Positions 34,727-43,020 are shown, counted from the stretch's first letter. The stretch is 64,000 nucleotides of DNA from Lachnospiraceae bacterium (GCA_014799465.1 JAAVHZ010000006.1:214558-278557); one strand, 5' to 3'. Numbers and translations are program-made. The notes: generated by a model not told the origin, from the sequence alone.

Positions 34727-34743
34727 TGGTACTGATTTGGTAC
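34727..34743 (+). repeat. Paired hexamers, period 11 (locus 3)
   Basis: TGGTAC occurs at 34727-34732 and 34738-34743, separated by TGATT. The spacing equals that at the other two loci. Confidence 0.5.
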
Positions 34744-34859
34744 TACTTTTAAAGTTACGAGGAATAATATGAGAAATTCAAATACTATCTATACAATTAT
34801 GTATAGACAAACGATAAAAATTAGAATGATATATAAAAAGCTTTGCGAGTTCGAGTATT

Positions 34860-35081
34860 TTGAGATATTATGACGATTTTTCAAACAAATTATTTGAATT
34901 GTGGTGTTTATATAATATTAAGCAAACTTTCGAGTGTGTTTTTCTGCTTGATAAATGTTCACATAGTTTGCATCCATTATCTGAATTGAGAGGATATATA
35001 CAAAAAAATGTTAAACAAAACAAAATTTTATTGGAGGATGCAGTGGATATTCTTAGAAAATTAAATGAAAGTATCGGATGA
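34860..35081 (+). CDS. Possible small protein or gene fragment
   Basis: A 73-codon frame with a TTG start and no good ribosome site reads FELWCLYNIKQTFECVFLL, then a helical C-terminus ILRKLNESIG. It may be a remnant of a longer accessory protein. I do not recognise it. The flanking stretches 34538-34859 and 35082-35309 hold no other gene that I can support. Confidence 0.25.
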   Translation: MRYYDDFSNKLFELWCLYNIKQTFECVFLLDKCSHSLHPLSELRGYIQKNVKQNKILLEDAVDILRKLNESIG

Positions 35082-35309
35082 TTGTCTGCCCATACAACGG
35101 TAATGACTTATGAAGATTTAATTGTTACAAGACAAATTGTCCTTGGAATAGGAAATTTAAATATATTTTATACATTAAAGGATGTCCGATAGAAAAAGAA
35201 CATTAAAAGGGAATATGTTGCAAATATTATTTAACTAGGGTATCATATAAGTAGTAAGAGTGAATCTTTATTTTATGCTGTGCTGATAAAAACAGAAAGG
35301 ACTGATTAT

Positions 35310-35483
35310 ATGGCTGTAGCATTAAAAGAAGATTACCAAAGAGCTTTGGATGAACAGAAAAAAGAAGTTCGAGAGCTTGTAATGGCAGGCTTGGAGCAGA
35401 TAAAAGCGGGAAAGACAAAAAACTTTAATACTGTGTGTGACAGATTGGAGAAGAAATATAGAGATGAGGCAATATCAAATTAA
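35310..35483 (+). CDS. Type II antitoxin (RelB/ParD-like)
   Basis: This 57-residue, mostly helical charged protein (MAVALKEDYQRALDEQKK start) has the size and composition of an antitoxin of ParE/RelE-type toxins. The ATG at 35310 is chosen over 35280 because the first residues match such antitoxins better; the preceding GAAAGGA site is nearby. It overlaps by 20 bases the start of a RelE/ParE-like frame, the usual antitoxin-toxin arrangement. The partner toxin is truncated, so this is likely an orphan antitoxin. Confidence 0.6.
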   Translation: MAVALKEDYQRALDEQKKEVRELVMAGLEQIKAGKTKNFNTVCDRLEKKYRDEAISN

Positions 35484-35592
35484 GATTACGGAGTTGGCAG
35501 AGGAAGATTTAGAAAATGCTAGTGATTACATTGCCTATGAATTGAAACAAGTCAATAATAGTTGTAAGCATATTGATATATTCAGTCTGTAA
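35464..35592 (+). pseudogene. Truncated RelE/ParE-type toxin
   Basis: The 42-codon frame begins MRQYQIKITELAEEDLENAS and DYIAYELKQ, the N-terminal pattern of ParE/RelE toxins (~95-100 residues), then ends after unrelated residues at TAA 35590. More than half, including the catalytic C-terminal strands, is lost. It overlaps the antitoxin gene. Confidence 0.55.
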
Positions 35593-35889
35593 TTATTTAA
35601 TATACTTCCAATAAAGGAAGTGAATCAGGTGTAAAAGTAGCTATGGTGTCAGCATCAGTCCCGGTAAATGCCTTCTGCATTTCAAGTAATTTCAGATACA
35701 GTGCATTGTGAATAATAAAAAGTAGATTATATCAATCCGATGGAAAAATTTTCGGTGCAGTTACTGCAACTAATTTGCTACTGAAAACTTTGAAAACGAT
35801 GCGAAAAGAGCAATATTTTACGGAATAGATGTTCCCTAAATGTAGGAAATACCAGCATTTGTGAGTTGACAATAAAATATTTGGAAGAT
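35593..35889. other. Non-coding stretch before isc-type operon
   Basis: I see no gene in this ~300-base stretch. It may be the remainder of the island that truncated the toxin gene. Confidence 0.4.
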
Positions 35890-35923
35890 TGCAGAGCAGG
35901 AAGAAAATTTTTTCTGCTCTGTT
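35890..35923 (+). terminator. Rho-independent terminator upstream of isc-type operon
   Basis: An 8-bp stem (CAGAGCAG with CTGCTCTG), extendable through AGAAAA/TTTTTT, is followed by four T. It isolates the Fe-S operon from the island. Confidence 0.8.
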
Positions 35924-35970
35924 TTAATTGTAAAATAAAAATCTTGTATAGGTTATAGGAAAAAACTATT

Positions 35971-35997
35971 ATACAATTCCTAGTGGAATGGTATAAT
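35971..35997 (+). promoter_or_regulatory. Rrf2/IscR-type operator overlapping the promoter
   Basis: A near-perfect palindrome, ATACAATTCC-TAGT-GGAATGGTAT (35971-35994, one mismatch), overlaps the TATAAT -10 box at 35992-35997. Fe-S Rrf2 regulators bind such sites, so the first gene of the operon probably represses itself here. The -35 box is weak (TTATAC). Confidence 0.65.
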
Positions 35998-36033
35998 ATA
36001 AAAAGCGGACAGACATATATATAAGGAGGGCAT

Positions 36034-36471
36034 ATGAAAATATCAACAAGAGGAAAAAATGCAATAAAGATAATGCTGGATTTAGCAGTTTATAACCATG
36101 GAGAACCGATAAAAGTCAAAGATATTGCTTCAAGGCAGAATATATCAGAAAAGTATTTGGAACAGATTATTGCGGCACTGCACAAAGCAGCTTTAGTCAA
36201 AAGTATCAGAGGAGCACATGGAGGATATGTGCTTAGCTATAAGACGGGAGAGTATACGGTAGGACGTATTCTTAAAGCAGTAGAAGGAAATATGTCATCG
36301 GCAGACTGTGTTGGTGAAAATGGAATCCAATGTGACAGTAAGAGTACCTGTGTAAGCTACAGGCTTTGGGAAAAGCTGGATACGGCTATGAATGAGGTTC
36401 TGGAAGGAGTTACACTGGAGGATATGCTGGAATGGCAGAACGGATTGCTGGCAGACCAGTATGTAATATAA
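36034..36471 (+). CDS. iscR: Rrf2 family Fe-S regulator (IscR-like)
   Basis: This 145-residue protein has the Rrf2 winged helix (MKISTRGKNAIKIMLDLA start, then IRGAHGGYVLS wing near 58-67) and three cysteines C92, C100 and C106, the spacing that binds a 2Fe-2S cluster in IscR. In the cluster-bound state it would repress the isc-type operon. It heads the operon, 26 bases before nifS, with AAGGAGG before the ATG. The palindrome over its promoter supports autoregulation. Confidence 0.85.
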   Translation: MKISTRGKNAIKIMLDLAVYNHGEPIKVKDIASRQNISEKYLEQIIAALHKAALVKSIRGAHGGYVLSYKTGEYTVGRILKAVEGNMSSADCVGENGIQCDSKSTCVSYRLWEKLDTAMNEVLEGVTLEDMLEWQNGLLADQYVI

Positions 36472-36497
36472 ATTTCAAAGGAAAGAAGGCAAATAAA

Positions 36498-37682
36498 ATG
36501 AGTAAAGTTATTTATCTGGATAATGCAGCGACTACACAAGTAAGTGAAGAAGTGTTAAATGAAATGCTGCCTTACTTCAGGCAGACATATAGTAATCCTT
36601 CAGCAGTATATAGTTTTGCAGATGAAGGAAAGAAAGCGGTGGATAATGCCAGAGAGCAGGCAGCAGAGCTTATAGGAGCTAAGACAGAGGAAATATATTT
36701 TACAGGTGGTGGAACAGAGTCTGACAACTGGGCATTAAAGGCGGCAGCGGATGCTTATGCGTCAAAGGGTAAACATATAATAACAAGTAAAATAGAGCAC
36801 CATGCCATTCTGCATACATGCAAATACTTGGAGGAACATGGGTACGAAGTGACTTATCTTGATGTAGATGAGGATGGAAAAATATCTCTTAAAGAATTAG
36901 AAGAAGCCATTCGCTCTGATACCATACTGATATCAATAATGACGGCAAACAATGAAATAGGAACTATTGAACCTGTTGCAGAAATAGGAAGGATTGCCCA
37001 TGAAAATGGTGTGCTATTCCATACAGATGCAGTTCAGGCATATGGTCATATCCCGATAAATGTAGATGAAATGAACATAGATATGCTCTCTGCAAGCGGT
37101 CATAAATTTAACGGGCCCAAAGGAATAGGAATTATGTATATCCGTAAAGGAGTAAAGATTCGCTCATTTATTCATGGCGGGGCACAGGAAAGAAGAAGAA
37201 GGGCAGGCACGTCTAATGTTCCGGGAATAGTAGGATTTGGAAAGGCTGCACAAATTGCAGGAAAAACAATGGAAGAAAGAAATGTAAAGGAGACAGCTAT
37301 AAGAGATTATCTGATAGATAGAGTTTTATCTGAAATTTCATATACAAGATTAAATGGACACAGAACGGACAGACTGCCAAATAATGTGAATTTTTGTTTT
37401 AGATTTGTTGAGGGTGAATCAATGCTGATTCTGTTAGACCAGTTGGGAGTGTGTGCTTCCAGCGGCTCAGCGTGTACATCAGGTTCGTTAGACCCGTCAC
37501 ATGTACTGCTTGCCATTGGACTGCCGCATGAGATTGCACATGGTTCATTAAGACTCACTCTTTCAGAGGAAACTACATTAGAGGATATTGATTTTGTAGT
37601 GGATGAACTTAAGAAAATAATTACAAGATTACGCAGTATGTCTCCATTGTATGAAGACTTTGTAAAAAACCAAAACAAGTAA
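36498..37682 (+). CDS. nifS: Cysteine desulfurase NifS/IscS
   Basis: This 394-residue PLP enzyme has the lysine K203 in SGHKFNGPKG and the persulfide cysteine C326 in ASSGSACTSG. Group I desulfurases (IscS/NifS) place the cysteine in a longer loop, as here, and it delivers sulfur to a scaffold. The ATG at 36498 has GAAAGAAGG before it; an upstream frame to 36432 overlaps the regulator gene. It precedes nifU by 40 bases. It would also be the local source of sulfane sulfur for the rhodanese-E1 protein downstream. Confidence 0.95.
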   Translation: MSKVIYLDNAATTQVSEEVLNEMLPYFRQTYSNPSAVYSFADEGKKAVDNAREQAAELIGAKTEEIYFTGGGTESDNWALKAAADAYASKGKHIITSKIEHHAILHTCKYLEEHGYEVTYLDVDEDGKISLKELEEAIRSDTILISIMTANNEIGTIEPVAEIGRIAHENGVLFHTDAVQAYGHIPINVDEMNIDMLSASGHKFNGPKGIGIMYIRKGVKIRSFIHGGAQERRRRAGTSNVPGIVGFGKAAQIAGKTMEERNVKETAIRDYLIDRVLSEISYTRLNGHRTDRLPNNVNFCFRFVEGESMLILLDQLGVCASSGSACTSGSLDPSHVLLAIGLPHEIAHGSLRLTLSEETTLEDIDFVVDELKKIITRLRSMSPLYEDFVKNQNK

Positions 37683-37722
37683 CAAAATTATATCTGCAAA
37701 AAGCAGAAGAAAGAGGTATTAA

Positions 37723-38160
37723 ATGTATAGTGAGAAAGTTATGGACCATTTTAATAATCCGAGAAATGTAGGAGAAATAGAGAATGCAAGTGGTGTTGGT
37801 ACAGTGGGAAATGCAAAGTGCGGCGATATTATGCGTATGTACTTTGATATTGATGAGCAGGGTATTATAAGGGATGTTAAATTTAAGACATTTGGATGCG
37901 GTGCAGCGGTAGCCACCAGCAGTATGGCGACAGAACTGGTAAAAGGAAAGACGGTTCAGGAAGCATTGGAAGTTACCAATAAGGCGGTTATGGAGGCATT
38001 AGACGGATTACCGCCTGTAAAAGTACATTGCTCCCTGCTTGCCGAGGAAGCAATCCATGCAGCATTATGGGATTATGCCAAGAAAAATAATATTGTTATA
38101 GAAGGTTTGGAAGAGCCGGTAGATGATATATCTGAAAAAGAAGAAGAAGAGGAGTATTGA
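37723..38160 (+). CDS. nifU: Fe-S scaffold NifU/IscU (N-terminal type)
   Basis: This 145-residue scaffold has the three cluster cysteines C33 (AKCGD), C59 (FGCGA) and C103 (VHCSLLAEEA), plus a conserved His at 102. It builds Fe-S clusters from NifS sulfur and passes them on. Compared with full NifU it lacks the ferredoxin and C-terminal domains, as is usual in Clostridia. An unusual Glu-rich tail (EKEEEEEY) follows. The broken cysE starts two bases after its stop. Confidence 0.95.
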   Translation: MYSEKVMDHFNNPRNVGEIENASGVGTVGNAKCGDIMRMYFDIDEQGIIRDVKFKTFGCGAAVATSSMATELVKGKTVQEALEVTNKAVMEALDGLPPVKVHCSLLAEEAIHAALWDYAKKNNIVIEGLEEPVDDISEKEEEEEY

Positions 38161-38161
38161 T

Positions 38162-38657
38162 ATGAACAGGTTAAACGAGGACAGGGTAGAGAAATTGTTA
38201 AAAATTCTTTATCCGGGTTATTACAGTGATAAGGTATATAAGATATACAGCCTTAAAAACAATATGTCCGCAACAATTGAAGACGTTATATTTCATTTGA
38301 AAAAGCAGATTATGGTAGTGTTAAAATATTCGGGCGGCATATGAGGGTGATCCGGCGGCAGGAAGCAAAGACGAGGTGATTCTTTCTTATCCGGGAGTGT
38401 ACGCCATTTCTGTATATAGAATTGCACATGAACTGTTTTTGCTGGATGTGCCGATGATTCCCAGAATTATGTCAGAATATGCACACGGCGTAACCGGTAT
38501 CGATATACATCCCGGTGCCTCTATTCTGGGAGGGGATACTACGATTGAAGAAAATGTTGTAGTAGGTGGTAATACATTTGTTACAAAATCAATAGAAAAG
38601 GGAACAAGGGTAAGTGCTAAAGAACAGGAACTTAGTTTAAAAATTAATACGATTTGA
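38162..38657 (+). pseudogene. cysE: Serine O-acetyltransferase (cysE), frameshifted and internally deleted
   Basis: The first part (38162-38340) reads MNRLNEDRVEKLLKILYPGYY and stops at TGA. A shifted frame from ~38325 continues [20 protein letters not shown], then [13 protein letters not shown] and GIDIHPGAS. It jumps directly to [16 protein letters not shown], the distal left-handed-helix repeats. About 60 residues of the hexapeptide core with the acetyl-CoA and catalytic residues (the DHGTG...IGETT region) are missing between HPGAS and ILGGD. The gene cannot make active enzyme. In this position an intact CysE would supply O-acetylserine. Confidence 0.8.
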
Positions 38658-38666
38658 GGTGGTAAT

Positions 38667-39290
38667 GTGAAGCATATATTGTGTTTTGGTGATTCTAATA
38701 CATATGGTCTTATACCTAAAAGTGGTGGAAGATATCCATGGGGAATCCGATGGACCAGCCTGTTGAATAATAAACTTGGATTAGAGGAATATCACGTAAT
38801 AGAAGAAGGATTATGTGGAAGAACTACAATATTTGATGACCCTTTACGTGATAATAGAAATGGATTAAAATTGATTTCATCTGCTTTAGAAACAAATGGT
38901 CCTGTAGATGTTATAATAGTTATGCTTGGTACAAATGACTGCAAGACAGTATATGGTGCTACTGCCAATGTTATTGGCAAGGGAATAGCAAGGATAATAG
39001 GACAAATACGTTTATATTCAAAGGACAGTAAAATATTGCTTATATCACCCATTCATCTTGGTGAAAATGTGTGGGCAAATGAATATGATCCGGAATTTTC
39101 GCCTGATTCAGTGAAAGTGTCGAAAGGATTAGCAGATGTATATAAAAGAGTATCAGAAAAAGAGAATACATTTTTTCTTGACGCCGCTGTATTTGCTGAG
39201 CCAAGCAGTGAGGACAGAGAGCATTTAAACGAAGAAGGTCATGGCTTATTGGCAGAAGCTGTATATAGGAAAGTAAGGGAGATTATCTGA
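38667..39290 (+). CDS. SGNH/GDSL-family hydrolase
   Basis: This 207-residue protein has the SGNH blocks: I GDSNTYG (~residue 8), II a Gly in LCGRTT (~47), III GTNDC (~90), and V D-x2-H as EDREHLNEEGH (~190-195). It resembles arylesterase/acetyl-hydrolase-type TesA relatives. The GTG start follows GAGGTGG. There is no signal peptide, so it acts in the cytoplasm. Its place between cysE and the E1-like gene suggests a coupled deacylation step, but no substrate can be named. Confidence 0.85.
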   Translation: MKHILCFGDSNTYGLIPKSGGRYPWGIRWTSLLNNKLGLEEYHVIEEGLCGRTTIFDDPLRDNRNGLKLISSALETNGPVDVIIVMLGTNDCKTVYGATANVIGKGIARIIGQIRLYSKDSKILLISPIHLGENVWANEYDPEFSPDSVKVSKGLADVYKRVSEKENTFFLDAAVFAEPSSEDREHLNEEGHGLLAEAVYRKVREII

Positions 39291-39293
39291 CAG

Positions 39294-40406
39294 ATGGAAT
39301 TAGGAGATGATATAGATATAGCACTGCAGCAGATTGATGAAATGATAAAGGATGATTTTGTATTCGTTGATACTCGAAGCAAAATTGCTTATGAGCATGG
39401 GCATATAACCAGTGCCCTGTATTGGAATGGTAAGGATGACACCATTTGGTTACTGCCACAGAACAAGCTGCTTATCGTGTATTGCAGTTATGGTGAACAG
39501 AGTATTTCTGCAGCTAAGAAATTACGGCAAAAGGGATATCATGCATATAATCTGTCGGGAGGATATAGGGAATGGCTGCTGCATAATATGGAAGAACTCA
39601 GTGAAGAAGAAATCAGAAGATATGACAGACAGATTATTTTGCCGCAGGTAGGCAGTGAAGGACAGAAAAAACTGAAAAAAGCCCATGTACTAATCATAGG
39701 AGCCGGAGGGCTTGGTGCACCGGCTGCATTATATCTTGCAGCTGCAGGAGTTGGAACAATTGGAATTATGGATGCCGATATTGTAAATATATCTAATCTG
39801 CAAAGACAGATTATACATAATATAGAAACGGAAAATATGAATAAAGCAGAGTCTGCAAAGAAAATGATGCTAAATCTAAATAATGATATTATGGTAAAAA
39901 CATATCCATATTTTTTAGATGCTGATAATGCAGAAGAGATTATAGAAGAATATGATTTTGTTATAGATGCCGTAGATAATTTTGAAACTAAATTTTTAAT
40001 TAATGATGTATGTGTACTACATAGTAAACCATTCTGCCATGCAGGAATAATACAGTTTGAAGGTCAGGTAATGACATATGTACCGGGAGAAAATCCTTGT
40101 TACCGCTGCATTTTTGAAGAAATACCTGAGCGTGGGACGATACCTAACTGTAGTCAGGCAGGTATTATAGGTGCAGTAGCAGGAATGGTCGGAAGTATTC
40201 AGGCATTGGAAGCTATTAAATATATTTTAGATATTGGAGAACTTCTGACAGGCAAAATGTTTATAGTGGATGGCTTGTCAATGAGAACCCGTATTGCAAA
40301 GTTTGAAAAGATAAATTATAATTGTAAAGTCTGTGGTGACAGGAGAACAATAAGAAATATAAAGGTTAATGCATCTGAATATTCCATGGGTTTGTGCAGG
40401 AGGTAA
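39294..40406 (+). CDS. Rhodanese-ThiF/MoeB (E1-like) fusion protein
   Basis: This 370-residue protein has an N-terminal rhodanese domain (~1-100) with the persulfide cysteine C64 in VYCSYGEQS. An E1-like ThiF/MoeB domain follows (~105-360) with GAGGLG at 136-141, DADIVNISNLQRQ near 158, and two CxxC zinc pairs (PCYRC, CKVC). E1-like enzymes adenylate the C-terminus of ThiS/MoaD-type sulfur carriers. Most MOCS3/Uba4 relatives place the rhodanese after the E1 domain; here it is first. No ThiS/MoaD-like carrier gene is in the window. It starts 3 bases after the hydrolase gene. Confidence 0.85.
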   Translation: MELGDDIDIALQQIDEMIKDDFVFVDTRSKIAYEHGHITSALYWNGKDDTIWLLPQNKLLIVYCSYGEQSISAAKKLRQKGYHAYNLSGGYREWLLHNMEELSEEEIRRYDRQIILPQVGSEGQKKLKKAHVLIIGAGGLGAPAALYLAAAGVGTIGIMDADIVNISNLQRQIIHNIETENMNKAESAKKMMLNLNNDIMVKTYPYFLDADNAEEIIEEYDFVIDAVDNFETKFLINDVCVLHSKPFCHAGIIQFEGQVMTYVPGENPCYRCIFEEIPERGTIPNCSQAGIIGAVAGMVGSIQALEAIKYILDIGELLTGKMFIVDGLSMRTRIAKFEKINYNCKVCGDRRTIRNIKVNASEYSMGLCRR

Positions 40407-40705
40407 CAAATGAGCTTGATTTACAGTATGAAATGTATCATAATGAAGATATGCATAATGAACATGGTGACTGGCAGATGATTTTTGGAGTAGAGACATA
40501 TCCTGAATATCAAAACAGAGGATATGCCTCGATACTGATAAATAAGATGATTAAGGAAGCAGAAAAAGAGAATCGAAAAGGGCTTGTCCTGAGATGTAAG
40601 AAGGAACTTATTCACTATTATGAAAAGTTTGGTTTTGTAAATGAAGGTATTTCCGGTTCGGTTCATGGGAATGTTGTATGGTATCAGATGAGGAAAGAAT
40701 TATGA
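40394..40705 (+). pseudogene. Truncated GNAT acetyltransferase
   Basis: The frame (GTG 40394) contains the GNAT core GDWQMIFGVETYPEYQNRGYA with the acetyl-CoA P-loop (Q-N-R-G-Y-A) and HYYEKFGFVNEG end. It lacks the N-terminal ~60 residues that hold the first strands of the fold. The frame overlaps the end of the rhodanese-E1 gene by 13 bases, and the AGGAGG at ~40399 leads into a different short frame (ATG 40410). The gene is probably a remnant whose 5' part was lost against the E1 gene. Confidence 0.55.
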
Positions 40706-41571
40706 AATTAAGTAAAGTTTTAAAAGAAAAGAGTATTACACTTTCGTTTGAAGTATTTCCACCAAAAGCGGATTCGGCTTTTGAAAGTGTTAAGCAGGCA
40801 GCTTACGATGTTGCCGAATTGAAACCAGATTATATGAGTGTAACATATGGTGCAGGAGGAAGCACAAGTGATAATACGCTTGCTATTGCAGAAGGTATTC
40901 AGAAGGAATATGGTGTTACAACGATTGCCCACCTGACATGTGTGGGTGCAACAAAAGAGTCTATACGGAATTCTTTACTAAATATGAAAAATGCAGGAGT
41001 TGAAAACATTTTAGCATTAAGAGGCGATAAACCTAAGTGGATGGATGGTGAGCCATTTACGGATTATCATTATGCTTCAGATTTGGTAGAGGAGATAAAA
41101 AAATTCGGTGGATTCTGCATTGGAGGAGCATGTTATCCTGAAGGGCATCCGGATGCATCTGGTAAAAGTCAGGATATAGAGAATCTTAAGAAAAAGGTAG
41201 ATGCCGGATGTGAGTTTTTAACAACGCAAATGTTTTTTGATAATAATATATTTTATGATTTTCTGAACAGAGCTGAAAGTGCCGGAATAAAGGTTCCTGT
41301 CATACCCGGAATTATGCCTATTACCAGAGCATCACAGGTAGATAATGTAATAAGGCTTTCAGGATGCAGATTGCCGGAGAGTTTAAAAAATATTACAGAC
41401 AGATTTGCAGATGATAAAGATGCTTTGCTGCAGGCGGGAGTAATATATGCTTCCCAGCAGATTATAGATCTTATTGCTAACGGAATTACCAATATACATA
41501 TATATTCTATGAATAATGCAGAAGTGGTGAGGAGAATTAGGGATAATCTTTCGGGAATTATAAAGGAATGA
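40702..41571 (+). CDS. metF: 5,10-methylenetetrahydrofolate reductase
   Basis: This 289-residue FAD enzyme shows SFEVFPPKA near residue 16, TYGAGGST near 47, ALRGD near 109, and DAGCEFLTTQMFFDN near 165-180. It reduces methylene-THF to 5-methyl-THF for methionine synthesis. The ATG at 40702 has GAGGAAAG before it and overlaps the GNAT stop by 4 bases. It is the last gene of the sulfur/Fe-S transcript. A strong terminator lies 203 bases downstream, just before the antiporter gene. Confidence 0.95.
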   Translation: MKLSKVLKEKSITLSFEVFPPKADSAFESVKQAAYDVAELKPDYMSVTYGAGGSTSDNTLAIAEGIQKEYGVTTIAHLTCVGATKESIRNSLLNMKNAGVENILALRGDKPKWMDGEPFTDYHYASDLVEEIKKFGGFCIGGACYPEGHPDASGKSQDIENLKKKVDAGCEFLTTQMFFDNNIFYDFLNRAESAGIKVPVIPGIMPITRASQVDNVIRLSGCRLPESLKNITDRFADDKDALLQAGVIYASQQIIDLIANGITNIHIYSMNNAEVVRRIRDNLSGIIKE

Positions 41572-41844
41572 AAAAAGTTGTAAAAATAACAGAGAAAATC
41601 CGATACATCTGCTCTTTTTGGATATTGAAACGTTAAAACAAAACGTAATGGAAGAAGAGAGAGGTGAACTGCAAAAGGAGAATGTGCAGGGGATTTAAAT
41701 GCAGTTTAACGAAAATGAGATGATTATAGTAAAACAGATTCCCATGGGTATAAACCCCTAAACCGCATTTGATGCTGATGACTTCTGCAAAATTATTATG
41801 CAGGAATTGTCAGCTTTTTTATTTTTTTGGTTTAGGAGGTTTAT
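41572..41844 (+). promoter_or_regulatory. Leader of the antiporter gene with terminator (attenuator candidate)
   Basis: The gap between metF and the antiporter holds an AACTGCA/TGCAGTT hairpin (41667-41706), a GGGT/ACCC hairpin (41746-41757), a GCAT/ATGC hairpin (41765-41775) overlapping the terminator's 5' arm, and the terminator itself at 41774-41822. The antiporter start is only 23 bases after the T run, leaving no room for a promoter. Readthrough must therefore be regulated. I recognise no known riboswitch consensus. Confidence 0.5.
41774..41822 (+). terminator. Strong terminator just before antiporter start
   Basis: A 16-bp stem (41774-41789 with 41799-41814, one mismatch and three wobbles) is followed by six T at 41815-41820 and another seven T at 41822-41828. 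It ends metF transcription or acts as an attenuator. Confidence 0.85.
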
Positions 41845-43020
41845 ATGTTAACTAGTATTGCAATGATTTTATTATTAGGATTATTAGTGGGGTGGATTTT
41901 TTCAAAATGCAGATTACCAAGTTTACTCGGAATGATTATCGTAGGGATTATACTCAGCCCGTATTCATTGAATTTAATTGATGAATCAATTCTTATGATT
42001 TCAGGAGATTTGAGGCAGATAGCTTTGGTAATAATCCTTACAAGAGCCGGGCTGTCTCTTGACATTTCAGATTTAAAAAAAGTTGGCAGACCGGCAGTTT
42101 TTATGTGTTTTCTTCCTGCATGTGTAGAAATATTAGGGACAGTTGTTTTAGCACCAATTTTGCTTAAAGTATCTGTGTTAGAAGCGGCTATTATGGGAAG
42201 TGTAATTGCTGCTGTGTCTCCTGCTGTTGTTGTACCAAGAATGATTCGACTGATTGATGAGGGGTATGGAAAAAATAAAAGTATTCCACAACTGATTCTG
42301 GCAGGTGCATCGGTAGATGATGTGTTTGTTATCGTAGTATTTACAGTATTCACTGCGTTAGCATCTACAGGTAAAATGTCTATATCAAGTTTTATCCAGA
42401 TTCCAATTTCTATTGTTTTGGGTATCATTCTCGGAAGTGGTGTAGGAATATTATTGGTTTTATTCTTTAAGAAGAATCATATGAGAGATTCAGTGAAAAT
42501 ACTGATAATACTTAGTATTTCTTTCTTGCTTTTGGAAGTACAAAATAGATTAGAAGGAAGTATTCCGATTTCTGGGTTACTTGCTATTATGAGTATGGGT
42601 ATAATGTTGAAACAAAAATATGATGTCTTAGCTTCACGATTATCTGCAAAATATAATAAACTGTGGATTGGGGCAGAAGTATTTCTGTTTGTGTTAGTTG
42701 GCACAACTGTTGATTTGAAATATGCCGAATCAGCAGGCATATTTGTTGTATTGCTTATTATTGGAGCATTAATATTTAGAATGAGTGGTGTGGCATTATC
42801 ATTAGTAAAAACAGATTTATCAAAAAAAGAAAGACTCTTCTGTATGGTAGCTTACACTCCGAAAGCAACAGTCCAAGCGGCTATTGGTGCAATACCGTTG
42901 TCAATAGGATTGGACTGTGGGAATATAGTTGTAACCGTTGCAGTATTATCCATTTTGATTACAGCTCCATTTGGTGCCATATGTATAGATAATTTATATA
43001 AGCGGTTATTGGAGAAGTAA
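41845..43020 (+). CDS. Cation/proton antiporter (CPA family)
   Basis: This 391-residue protein has about 11-13 transmembrane segments of the Na+/H+ or K+/H+ exchanger (NhaP/KefB-like) type, with the unwound-helix motif RAGLSLD near residue 64 and an acidic pair DD near 147. There is no cytoplasmic RCK or TrkA domain. It moves cations against protons. AGGAGG precedes the ATG. The adjacent upstream terminator suggests that expression responds to an intracellular signal, perhaps an ion or pH; the ion is not readable here. Confidence 0.85.
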   Translation: MLTSIAMILLLGLLVGWIFSKCRLPSLLGMIIVGIILSPYSLNLIDESILMISGDLRQIALVIILTRAGLSLDISDLKKVGRPAVFMCFLPACVEILGTVVLAPILLKVSVLEAAIMGSVIAAVSPAVVVPRMIRLIDEGYGKNKSIPQLILAGASVDDVFVIVVFTVFTALASTGKMSISSFIQIPISIVLGIILGSGVGILLVLFFKKNHMRDSVKILIILSISFLLLEVQNRLEGSIPISGLLAIMSMGIMLKQKYDVLASRLSAKYNKLWIGAEVFLFVLVGTTVDLKYAESAGIFVVLLIIGALIFRMSGVALSLVKTDLSKKERLFCMVAYTPKATVQAAIGAIPLSIGLDCGNIVVTVAVLSILITAPFGAICIDNLYKRLLEK

